From contig KN832578.1 in NCBI GenBank assembly GCA_000827205.1, positions 27,899-91,898 of the forward strand: 64,000 nt of DNA, read 5' to 3'. Made by a program: the position numbers and the translations under genes. Within the stretch, counting starts at the first letter, position 1; the number at the start of each line of letters is the position of its first letter. Positions 12,248-22,600 of this stretch are shown here, piece by piece. The stretch is from Plicaturopsis crispa FD-325 SS-3 (taxonomy: Eukaryota; Basidiomycota; Agaricomycetes; Amylocorticiales; Amylocorticiaceae). A model generated the notes under the pieces. The model saw only the letters and a list, made by a program, of their open reading frames with translations. It did no database searches and was not told where the DNA came from.

Positions 12248-13126
12248 GGGGATATTTCGGAAACTTTCCGAAACTCGAAAAATCCCTCCAGGCATATTTT
12301 AATAAATAACTGTCCAGGCTCTTGTACCTTATGCAGACCGTGAGTAGCTGCAATCCATGTAAGTTATTCCTTCAGGTGTTTTAGCTTGATAATGCTTCGA
12401 GGGATATGCTCAGGTCTTTCCCTTGAGGAGAATTAATATCAAATGTCCTTGAATGTCCCCGGGATGGATTGCTCTGGAGGTACTTATTTGTAGGGTTATT
12501 ACCTGAAGTGATTTCTGAGCTAAAAAGCGTGGACACCTTTGTGTGATATTCAGCCTTAACAGATATTTGTGTCGATTAGTCAATAGCGAGGGACAGTAAA
12601 AATATAATCATACGAGCGGGCGCGGTTCGAACGAGCGCCTACCAAGGACCATACACAATCCGCCGGGCGCCAAACCGCTAGACCATAGTGTCGAATGAAG
12701 TGGCCGGTTTCGCGATCATTATAATCTGTAATTTCTGCCCGGCATATGTGTAAGTCTTGAACCCAATTCAGGGCCAAAACCGGTCCACAAATATTGTGCG
12801 CAAAATCACTCCATGGAAATTGATACATATCTAGCTGAATCTCAGTAAAGGTCAAAATCTATGAAGGCATTTTTGCATAAATGTGGCTTAAGACATTAAT
12901 GAGATGTTTTAGATCAAGCTGGATAACCTTCATTTTCCCTCAAGGCAAAATGCACCTGAAACCACTAAATGGTTTTTACCAGGAAAAGGCGTGGAGCATT
13001 GGTCCTCCAGGGATTTACTGCACGATTTGGCTGAAGGGATCTTTCAACAAAAATACGTCCAGATGAATTGACGAGAATCGGCCTGGAGGGATTTTTCGAG
13101 TTTCCGAAAGTTTCCGAAAAATCCCC
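12248..13126. mobile_element. Non-autonomous TIR element (MITE-like), 879 bp
   Basis: The ends 12248-12293 and 13081-13126 are inverted copies of one 46-bp sequence with two mismatches; both outer ends begin GGGGAT and the inner ends read CTCCAGGC. No transposase frame lies between them, so the element would be non-autonomous. No clear target-site duplication could be read. It sits about 130 bp upstream of the A2 start codon and has extended a spurious frame into A2's leader. A tRNA-like segment lies inside. Confidence 0.7.
12613..12689 (-). repeat. tRNA-like (SINE-like or decayed tRNA) segment
   Basis: On the minus strand, an A-box-like TGGTCTAGCGGTTTGG is followed about 45 bases later by a B-box-like CGTTCGAACCG with a near-complete T-arm. 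The 5' and 3' ends do not pair into an acceptor stem, so it is not a functional tRNA as read. It could be a SINE head or a captured tRNA fragment. Confidence 0.4.
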
Positions 13127-13303
13127 GGTAATCTTAGTGTTCTGTCCTTTCGGGGTAACCGGTATGCAGATACACGCTTGGCGTCTGCAACTATAAGGCC
13201 GTACGCGCGACATGTACACGAGACAGCAGGACTCAGAGGAGCTCGGAAGAGTGGAAACTTGGTAAAAGACATATTATATTTCCATCGGTGAATTCTACGT
13301 CAG

Positions 13304-14295
13304 TCAAGGAGGACCATTGCATTTCTTCTGGTGGCGTACGAGCGAGTCACCACGGCTGAGCACCTTCGCGCACCACTGGCATTCGAATACGGGCGCGGCC
13401 TTGTCGTGTAGAACGCTGTGGCGCGTGCGATCTGTCTTGCGGGTGAACGACATGGGGCATTCAGGGCAGCGAAACTTGCCCCGGGGGCGGTCCGGCGATG
13501 TCTTCCCACCTTTCGCGACCTTCTTTCCCTCCTCCGACGCCCCGCTCTTCTTGTAGTCTCCCTCCCCATCGGCATCACCTCCCTCGCTGGTGAACTGATC
13601 CTCGGCGTCCTCCTGCAGTTGATCTTCTTCGTCTTCCATCCCAGCACCCTTTTTGTCACCTGCCTTCACCGCATTCTTCCCGGGCACGCGCTCGTGCGCG
13701 GTCGACGCAGCGGCCGGTAGTCGCGCAGGACCTGCCCTTGGCGTTTTCGCGTCGTCGTCCTTTCCAGCCGCAGCGAGACGAAGGGCAGTAGACGCCTTTG
13801 TAGGGCGCCCACGTGGCCGCGGGACCTTGCGCAGAAGCCGCGGCGGCGCGCGCGTGCGCGCGGGTCGGATGAGATCGCTCAACGGGATTGAGCCGATTTC
13901 GACGGTGTCGTCGTCCATGAGCTCGTCCAGCTCGTCGATCTCGTCCTCGCCCTCGCTGGTCGAGGTCGAGGGCATGCCGGCGGGGGTCAAGGGCGGGGTG
14001 CTGGGGCGCGTTGATGGCCGGCCGGCGACGGAGCCCGAATTGGGAGTGGCGCTCCGCGAAAGCTGCGGGGTGCCGGAGAATGATGAAGCAATATGCGGCG
14101 TCCCGGCTCGCGAGCCCTCATGCGATGATGGGTGCGGGGAGAGGACACGGGCTTGTGCGTGCATTTCGAGTGGTTGCGGGGAGTGTGTAAATGCTGTTCG
14201 TGAGGCGCGAGCGGCGTTAGAAGCAGCCTGCTGCTCCGACTGGAATGGTATGACAACCTGCGGCTAAAAGCGAAAAATGCAAATAAACTCACCAT
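13304..14295 (-). CDS. C2H2-type zinc-finger protein
   Basis: The main exon runs 14257-13304. The C-terminus has one canonical C2H2 finger (CPECPMSFTRKTDRTRH, then H three residues later) directly followed by CQWC...RHQKKC, a second finger ending in Cys. Upstream are long Pro/Ser, acidic (DEIDELDELMDDD) and Lys-rich low-complexity stretches. A DNA-binding transcription factor is the likely role. The start is uncertain: ATG 14293-14295 sits exactly at a donor (ATG|GTGAGT) with an unusually short 35-bp intron to 14257; otherwise the first in-frame ATG is at 14164. Divergent from E1 across about 1.1 kb. Confidence 0.7.
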
Positions 14296-15428
14296 ATGTG
14301 ATGATGGCGACGGCGCTGTAGATATAGTAGGCGTCCGTTAATATGCGGCGTTGTCAAGGTCGGTCACCCGCGATGCTCGGGCTCGAAAGGCTGGTGGGAG
14401 GGGGAAGATCTGGGCAGAGAGTCGGACCTGCGAGTGATGGGACGGTTGATGAGAAAAGTGTGGACCCACAAAGTACGCCTTTTATATACGACGGTCGCTG
14501 CACTGTGTCAAAGAACATACGTGCGCCACACACGCACACACGCCACACAATTAAAGACGCCGCATCACTGCAACGTTCCGGCTATCCTGGCTACACAAAC
14601 AGATCCTTGTCGCGGCCTGACGACCAGTCGACCACAATAACATGGAAAACTTGTGGACGCGCTCACAAAACACAGCGTCCACATACGGTGACATATCCCG
14701 CCTGCATCGAAAAAACAGAGTTTGTGTCTGAATAATAGTGCATCGGCACGTTGTAGGCTGGAGGTTCGAAAGGAAGAGAGATGGAAACAACAGCCGTTCC
14801 TCGCGGTTAACCGATAGGGTAGCTCTGTACCGGGAAAGAGGATAAAGGAAGGTGGGCGTAGACTCACAGGATAATAGTCTACCTCTCCAGACGCCCACGG
14901 TATGTCTTGTGGTAGACTTCCTGCCAAAAACGAGCAAAAGAGCGTGTATTCGTAGTGCGTGTATCGATAAAATCGATAACGCCACAAAAAAGTCCTCGGG
15001 GCGGTCCTCGAGGCGAAAACTTGACGAAATGACGGCTAAAATCTCCGCGCATTCAAAGAAACTGCTCCCAACAGATATAGATAACGAAAGTCGTTGAATA
15101 CGCGTGTAACAAAGGGATCATAGCGCCGTCGAGGGCAAGTCGAGGATGTGGCAGGAAGCAAGAGGCGCAATTCGAGTCAGATTTCATAAACTTGTTTCAA
15201 ATCTGCGAAATTCGCCAAGTCTCTTTCGGCTTTCATCTCTGCGGCGTCCACAGCGACGAGAACTCGACGAAAACTGGTCGCTTGCTCTTCAGGGTCTCCA
15301 GCGTAACGAGGCACAAACTATGTGTATCTATCGAGTTTCTATGCGGTATTGCTTATAACACTGACCATCTTTGGATAAAGGAATTTGACGTCAACCCTAC
15401 ACCAGAAACTTGACCTCAAGTTACCTCC
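14296..15428. other. Intergenic region, divergent promoter
   Basis: About 1.1 kb between the zinc-finger gene and E1. A TATATA-containing stretch lies near 14485 and ACACACGCACACACGCC repeats near 14530. No gene was recognised. Confidence 0.4.
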
Positions 15429-17346
15429 ATGAGCGGTCAACGCCCCCATACTGCCCCGAAAACGGGCCCATTGTACCCGCCAAACTTCGCTAGTAGCAGC
15501 AACGCACCGGTACAGCAGCAGAGACAACGCCCAGTAAGCCAGGAATACCCGCAACGACCGCCCGCGCACGGTTACTCTGGACCGCAGTCGGCCTCGTCCT
15601 CAAGCAGCGTCCCCCTGCTGTCCACGGGGCTACACTACGACTACTCACGACCTGCGCCGCAAACTGCCCCTCCACATCAATCACAACACTATGCGCAACC
15701 GCTCTCCGCCCCCCTAACCGCGCCACCCCACCCAGGTTCACGACAGCTCCCTATACGCCACGCATCGAATCCGCATCCGCATCCGCATCCACATCCGCCT
15801 CTGCGCATTGACACTCAGCAGACGGGTGCCTTCCAGCTGCACATCGACCAGGAGACTGTGGACTCGCTCGCGCCCGCCAAGGCGCTGCTCGAGCAGGCGT
15901 GGGCGCTACTCACCAAGAACGTGACGACAGAGGTCGCCGGGCTGCACGCGTACTACCGTCGCCAGCGTGAGGAGGCCGCACGGGCGCGCGAGGAGAATGC
16001 GCGGCTACGGCACGAGAACGCGCGGCTGGTGCACGAGAATGCGCGTTTGCGGCGGGAGCGCAACATCGCGCGGCTGGGCGAGGGCCGCGCGCACGGCGAG
16101 AGCGAGGAATTTCTCGCTAAGAACCGTGCGCTGACGAAGGAGAACGTCGGGCTCGTGGAGGATCTGGCGGCTGCGAGGGGCGAGATCCAGAGTATGGATC
16201 GGAGGAGAGAGGATCCTGGTGAGATGTGGCGCGGGGTCCGAGAGACACTACGAAGAGACGTCGAGTCGCGCGTGTCGAGCAGTACGTCTTGAGTCACAAC
16301 TTGTGATGCCTTGCTAATCAATAGTGTTTAGTCTTGTCCGAGTTGCAAGATCAGAGGCTGCTCCGCATCGACGCGGAGAAGAAACTGGCCGACTTGGAGG
16401 AGCGAATCCGCACCGGCACGGTAAGCACATACCGTAACAGGATTTAATTACACTTCTAACTCGCCTAAAGCTCACATCGCCTACGCCTGCGTACCCGGGC
16501 GAGCTGTCACGACTAGCCTCCGCAGTCGCCACGCCGAGCAGCTGTTCAGCGGTATCCGAGCCGCCACCCCGAGAGATCATCGACCTCATGTCGCCGTCGC
16601 CACGTCCCCAGCACCGCATGCCCTCGCCGCCATCGAGCGTAACCTCTGACCCCCATCCGATGCCGATGGCCGTCGACGAGTCTGCCGATATGAGACCCAG
16701 GAAGCGACCGAGGCCGTCTTTGGAGGCAGATATGCAGATGGATGTCGAGCGGGAGTGGAAGGAGGAGCTCCACACTGCGAGGCAGGACAGTCCAGTGGCG
16801 AAGCAGGAAGCTCCCTTGGTGAAACAGGAGGTGCAGCCTGCGAAGCGTGAGGCTCCGGAAACGAAGCACTTTGTAATGCATGAGGCCCCAGCAGCGAGGC
16901 GGGAATCTCCAGAGGCAGTGCAGGACGTTCGGATGCCTCCCTCCGCCAAAGCCGAACGGGTTGAATGTGTGTCGAGCCCTGTGAGCATGGGTGCTCCAGA
17001 GGCCGTTTCATCCAGCCCTCCCGTACCACCACAGCGACCGAAGATCAGCATCAGCCATATCCAGATGCTTTTCACAACAAACCAGGACCAAATGCTCTGT
17101 CGCCTCTGCATGTGCGTTTTCCCGTTTTCTCTCCGAAGTATTCAAGCGTCGTACTGACGTGCGCCCTCTAGTCTCCAGCGCTCGGCAAAGGCGAGCAGAG
17201 CATCTTTCCCGCTGACTGTCGCGTGGCACGAGCTCGTAAGCCACCTCGAGACGGACCACCAGTCGGATTGTGACGAGCTCGTAAGCAAGAAACCGGCGGA
17301 CCTGGCGGAGCTGCGGGAGCGCCTGCATCGTGCGGACCATAGTTGA
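15429..17346 (+). CDS. Coiled-coil protein E1 with C-terminal zinc-binding motif
   Basis: Four exons (15429-16281, 16332-16420, 16471-17111, 17172-17346) give 585 residues. The N-terminus is Pro/Gln/Ser-rich with an (HP)n tract encoded by CATCCG repeats near 15770. Residues about 160-310 form a coiled coil (REENARLRHENARLVHENARL). A basic patch (RPRKRPRPS) precedes imperfect KQEAP/KREAP repeats. The last 75 residues hold CRLC followed by WHELVSHLETDH, a C2-H2-like arrangement that depends on the last intron being removed. The layout suggests a nuclear protein; partner and role are unknown. A 265-codon antisense frame over the third exon is a shadow. Confidence 0.65.
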
Positions 17347-17912
17347 GTACGAGTCGCGGCTAGTTTTCATGCTATTTCATTTCACTGTTATCTTTAATGT
17401 GCCACTACGTACTACCGGATATCTTGTTGCTTGTACTATTACTTCGTCTCGTGTGTAGCTCAATTACATATACTAATCCATACCTAACCTTCCTTGCTTT
17501 GCACCGTTACCGGGCAGTCGACGCTATTATGAACGTATACCTAAGTGCTAACAGAGTCCGAGACGCGGCGCCGCTTCTGCACCGTCTCTTTCAAGTTGAC
17601 CACCACGTCGATATATTTACTTGCATTTGCATAGGCAAGTACCTCAATACTTCAGTGCTTCTCACCCAATGCACGCTTCTTATGTTGCATATTGATAAGT
17701 AGCTCTGACGTGACGTGCGGGCAATTTCCACTACTTGATCTCCTTCTCCATCGTGGGTCTCCACACTGAATTCACAGTGCTAGTGAGTACATGGGCAGCC
17801 GGACATGCACCGGCCCTGCTTGTAGAGCATAGTCAGGCAGTTGTGCTAAACTGACGAGACTTGATAGGTTCTCTTCAACGACATTGACCAGTACTGATAT
17901 CGGCGTGTCTTC
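17347..17912. other. Intergenic region
   Basis: About 570 bp between tandem genes E1 and E2; no supported gene. Confidence 0.45.
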
Positions 17913-19491
17913 ATGCAACGCGCCGCGACTCTCCAAGGTAGTGTAGCCGACTTCCCACATACAAGCGGCCAGCAGGAGCCATCTGGATCCCAAACCATAC
18001 ACATTATTGACGATCTCTCCGCGAGATTGACGCGTCAACGTATAGATGTGGAGGAACAACTCGCGCATCTACGGACCCGATACGACCAGATGCACGGACG
18101 CTCATCGCACGAGCAATTTGTACAGTCGTTCCCCGAGGTGCACACAGTGCGCGATCGATACGAGCGACTGTGGGGCCTCCTTCGGCAAATACAAAATCAA
18201 TATACCGTATTATTTGGACCGACGCCATCGCATCCCACACAAGCTGTATCGCCAACGTCTGTATCTACCTCTCAATCGGAGGCAAAGGGCTTACAACCAC
18301 AGGCATCGACGTCGTCTGTATTGCAACGTGGCCTCACAGAGACTGCAGATCGATCTGTTTCACCACGTCCCGCTAAACGACCGAGAACCACCACGTTTCG
18401 TCCTGCGTTCCTCGAAGGAAAGCCACCCCGACGGGTGTCGACGACACTCGATCACGGGAAGGGCACTGACACTACCCCGCCGAGTACGCGTACGAAAGTC
18501 TCCGAGTCGCAGGGTAGGAGCACTGCTGCCTCGAAGCGCGAGACAGATGCTGCCGTCCCAGCCGTCGCAGCGCCTACTTCATCATCGCAGCAGTCTGTCG
18601 CTCCATTGAAGAGACAAACGACGTTCCGGCCTGCCCTTCTTCACGAAAAAGGCCGACGGCCTTCCATGGACAAACAATCCACGGAGCTGTCGAATTCTGG
18701 TCATCCGAGTGTAGCCGCCTCCCCCAACAAACTGCTCTCTTCCGCGTCGCATCCCCACAAGCGGAAGAGAAGTACGACGTTTCGTCCCGCCTTCCTCCAA
18801 GACGAGCAGTCTCGACAGCACCCGGAAGTCCCTGCGGAGTGTGTCCGTCCCACTCAGAGCGAAAATCCTCCACCTAATAAAACTCCATCTTCCCATCTAC
18901 GCGAGGTGGAGAAGAGCATCATCCTCACGTCCAGTTTCGAAAAGCCCGCTGCTCCAGTTGATAGTCTGAGGGTCGCCGTTTCGAGCGCGTCGCCTTCAGC
19001 GCGGCTGCGAGAAAATCACAGTGAGTGTCTACTTTGATATCCGTATACTTAACCTTAGCTTACATTCATCCGAAGACGCGTCAGATGCCCCAAGTGACGC
19101 CGTGCTGCCCCCCGTGCCGCCCCCCGTAGTCCGACTGAACCCACGCTGGGAGCTGCCGAGGCGCCGTTTGCTACGGTCGAGCTCGTCGAATACCAAGCGT
19201 TCCTCTTCCACGGCGTTGCCCCACTCATCCGTGCTCTGTGACGTGACCGCCCAATTCTCCTGTCCCCTCATGTCGGCACATGAGGGATATACTCACGTTC
19301 ACGACGCTGAAGCCCAAGAGAAGATCAGGTTCCTGACGGAGCATAATCGACGTCTGATGCAGGAGCGGGAGCGCCTCGTCGAGGCGGGCAAGGTATCAGC
19401 TCGCCAGTTGACGGAGTCGCAGCACGAGAACGCACGCATTCGGTTGTTGCTGGCCGAGTGCGAAAATCGGCTGAAGTTGGTAGCTGAATGA
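17913..19491 (+). CDS. Coiled-coil protein E2 with three TTFRPA repeats
   Basis: Two exons (17913-19020, 19076-19491; phase-1, 55-bp intron with GTGAGT donor) give 507 residues. A short helical segment (residues 30-100) is followed by a disordered Ser/Pro-rich middle. This middle carries three copies of a basic motif of the form K(R/P)xxTTFRPA(F/L)L (codons near 18390, 18615 and 18775). The C-terminal 90 residues are a coiled coil (EAQEKIRFLTEHNRRLMQER). No known domain was recognised. The repeats may be peptide docking sites, which is inference. Same order and strand as E1 and E3. Confidence 0.65.
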
Positions 19492-20597
19492 GTCGGAGTC
19501 GAACTATGACAGAGCTCTCTACGGCACGACACTCTACCTACATCTTTACTCTAAACCCAGTTCGTATTAACGCTATACAATGCAATGTCCTCGAGATGTC
19601 AGAGCTTGCTCTTGGGTGCTATTGTTCCTTGACCCAGAAAGCCCACGGATGAGTGCCAGTTTGCGTGTCAACACATGAAGCAGCTCCCGTACCAGCAGCT
19701 CGCTGCGCGCAACAGCGCGCAGGACGAGGCGCGACTTTTGGTGGCGCTACGGACGAGGCGGGCAGAATGAGAGGAGTGTAGCTTGAGCGCTGGATTGAGT
19801 CGCAGCATGGGGTATGGTAGAGGCCCAGTAGCAGTCGAGGACTCGGATTCTGCAGATACAGAGTTACCGGCACTCGGGCGTCTCCCTCAATCCGTTCGGA
19901 AAGCTCTTCGGTAGTGCAAATGAGCCCACCCCGTTCGCACCACCATTGTTATCGAAGTGTATGGGATTCGTCCGGCAGTCAGTCGATAAATCGGAAGGGC
20001 TGTGAAGATTCAAAACAATGCAAGAAGAACTGCAGAAAGGACTCGGAGGATGTGGCGTCGGCTAGAAGAAGGTTTGGAGCCCACGTCCTTGCCAAACAAC
20101 GCATCTCCTAATTAGGATTATAATATCTCCTATTTTACATACGCGGTTGTCTGCGGTTGTGCTGTCTCCATGTTGTTCACTTACAACGCTAAGCCGTCCA
20201 CTTTCTGTGCTTACGGTCTACTTCACGAATCCTCCACGAATACTGTACCAATCTGCTTCTGCTTTGTTAACACTTAGGATACGGAGGAGACTAGTTAGCT
20301 GGGATTGGAAAAGATCTGGTGACGGGTGAGTAAAGTAATCTATTTGCAAGTAGTTCTTGTTTACTCACGTTAGATTTCAAACTTGAAGTGCGCACGCCGC
20401 AAACCACGTCCAATACGGCCTTGGAGTCTATCTGGCTCTAGCCGTCCTAACCGCTTTTCGGGGCTACTTTCGCGCTGTCTGTCAAACGCGTCCCCTTCCT
20501 ACTAAGGTCACACTAGTCTCCCATACGAAAGCAACGATACCACACGACAAATCAATCTCATTGTATCACTAAAAGCCATTTTGCTCCGCACTGCTGG
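19492..20597. other. Intergenic region
   Basis: About 1.1 kb between E2 and E3. Only short frames on either strand and no repeat structure was noticed. Confidence 0.45.
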
Positions 20598-22045
20598 ATG
20601 AGCTTGGACATACAAGTCAAGCTGCGTGGCTCACGTCGCGGCAACTCTCCTCCGGGGCCGCTGGAGTGCCCACGGCCCATCAAACCGAGCACGCTAATTG
20701 GAAATCGCGCCCCCTCGATTAACCGAGAACCCTTACGCCTTCGCGGGAGCATTGCGATGACCCCTAGGACCGAGAATCTCACTCTAGAGAGAGGTGCCAC
20801 CGAGCCACGCCCCAGCAGGACTTTGAAAGGACCTGCTGTGTCCTACCCTATCACGCGCACCCCCAGTCGTCCCGCCTCGGCTCGATCCTCTGATGTGGCT
20901 GCCTCGGTGCGAACATCCAGCACTGCTCCAACCACGCGAAGCAGGCGGACGTCTCCGGTGTCTGTGGGGCTTCGTACTGCGACGGCCCGCCCACCGTTGC
21001 GGACACTGACTCGGCCACAGTACATCATGACTTCGGACTCCCCCGCAGCTCGGATCAGCGATAGAGGCAGAGTGAAGAGGAAGGCCGACGTTGACCCCGA
21101 TGTCATTGATGGCGGCGCTGCAAAGCGGCCGCACCATGATGTTGCGCATGCTACACCCGAGCGTCTCCCGTTGCATCCGAGCGCGGACGTGTCGATGTCC
21201 TCGGTCAGAGGCACCGAGTCGCGTGAAAGGGAGGTCACATCGCCCCAGCACACCGCAGTGGCCTCCAGCCCGTCAACACCCGCGCGCCGACGCCGATTGT
21301 CTCTCTTAACTGAGCGGCTAGCCCGTCAGCTGAAGTCGCCTGCGTCCACAACCTGCGGGTCGCATGCGGGCGACGGGGCAGTGGATGGTGCTTCTGCTGA
21401 TGCCGACGTCCACGCCAGCCCAGCCACCAAGCGCAATCAGCGTAGCGATGTCACTCGTAAGCTCCCTTCCCATAGCGTCTCTAGAACTAAGCGCATGTGT
21501 CTGACTCTGAAATGTCCAAGGCAATGCCGTATCCCCTAGGAAATGCGGATCTGGCAGACTGTCCAGAGCCAGCAATCTCTTTGCCGACCTTCCGGATCCG
21601 CTCGACTCGCACTTCTGTCAGTACATTTGCACATGCGCTCCACGCAGCACCTTTTCGCATGCTCACTAAAATCATCTCCCTCTCAACATAGTGAAGGCAG
21701 TGTCTGAGTACGTCGCAGCCGCAGACCGTGCGCGCGAGGAGGCGGATCGCGCTCGCCAGGCGGCAGAACACGCACGCGTCCTCGCCGAGCGTGCCCGCGA
21801 CGATGCAGAGCGCGCCCGCGAGGCAGCAGAGCGGGCGCAGCGCCTTCTCGAAGCAAGGTTCCGGCGCAACGAGCCATGCGGTAGGTCGTACCATACCATG
21901 TATCTCCAAATCGTATTGCTCACTGAGTGTAGCAGCGCTATCTGCGGAGGCGGAGCTGCTGGCAGAGAAGGCGGCGCGTGCGGATGCAGAACGCAGGCTG
22001 GATGCGTTGAAGGCCCTTTTGCGGGAGAATATCGCGCAGGCGTAG
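20598..22045 (+). CDS. Coiled-coil protein E3
   Basis: Four exons (20598-21456, 21540-21620, 21692-21880, 21933-22045), all introns phase 1, give 413 residues. The N-terminal 300 residues are low-complexity Arg/Ser/Pro/Thr with a basic patch (GAAKRPHH). The third exon is an Ala/Glu/Arg heptad coiled coil (DRAREEADRARQAAEHAR). The last exon (ADAERRLDALKALLRENI) resembles the C-terminal exon of A1/A2 (AERRIxxLQxAxRE). That, together with the phase-1 introns, suggests E3 is a relative that lacks the PWxD/GxPGD domain. Function unknown. Confidence 0.65.
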
Positions 22046-22600
22046 CATGCGATCCTTGTTTCCTATTTGCAGCCGATGTCTGGGTCTGGTTGCTTTCGCG
22101 TTTTGTTTGCTGTCGTACCCATCCTCTGTGCTCTACCTTATATCTTGACGCTGCCATTATTTTCCTATTTCCTTCATGCTACACTTAGATTTCTGGGGTG
22201 CGGGTAGGGGAGACGTAGTCGTCGGTGGACCGGTTTAAATGATCATCACGAAATTAATGACACCTCGTGTCGGCCTTCAGTTCTCTGATTCCAACCTCCA
22301 ACAAGTCTAGAGTGGGGATGCTTGCACGCTGTAAATTTCACTGCTAACGACGTCAAAAATGATATTCAAGATCTAACAATACTGGCGACCAATCCATGGC
22401 AGTGTGTGTAATATATATGAAGCGTAAGGTAGCAAGTACTGTGCCATATATATGTTATGATAGAACGTTTGAGCAAGTAAATTTGAGGAAACCGCAGGAT
22501 GTATCATATGTGTCGGAGATAGAGTAGTAGCAAGCAGGAAGCTAGATATATGTAACGTACTTAATCTGGAATATTTTAGCTTTATCTGCAACGCAGAGCT
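22046..22600. other. Intergenic region between convergent E3 and SMC6
   Basis: About 555 bp of AT-rich 3' flanking sequence; no gene. Confidence 0.45.

Noticed and set aside
12181-12295. Upstream extension of A2's first exon
   Set aside because: The extra residues come from the transposon terminal repeat and are absent in A1; ATG 12115 aligns with A1.
16314-17111. 265-codon minus-strand frame
   Set aside because: It is antisense to E1's third exon; codon composition mirrors the sense gene, and a splice-consistent sense gene explains the region.
21672-22157. 161-codon minus-strand Arg/Ala/Ser-rich frame
   Set aside because: Reverse reading of the E3 heptad repeats, which always opens such frames.
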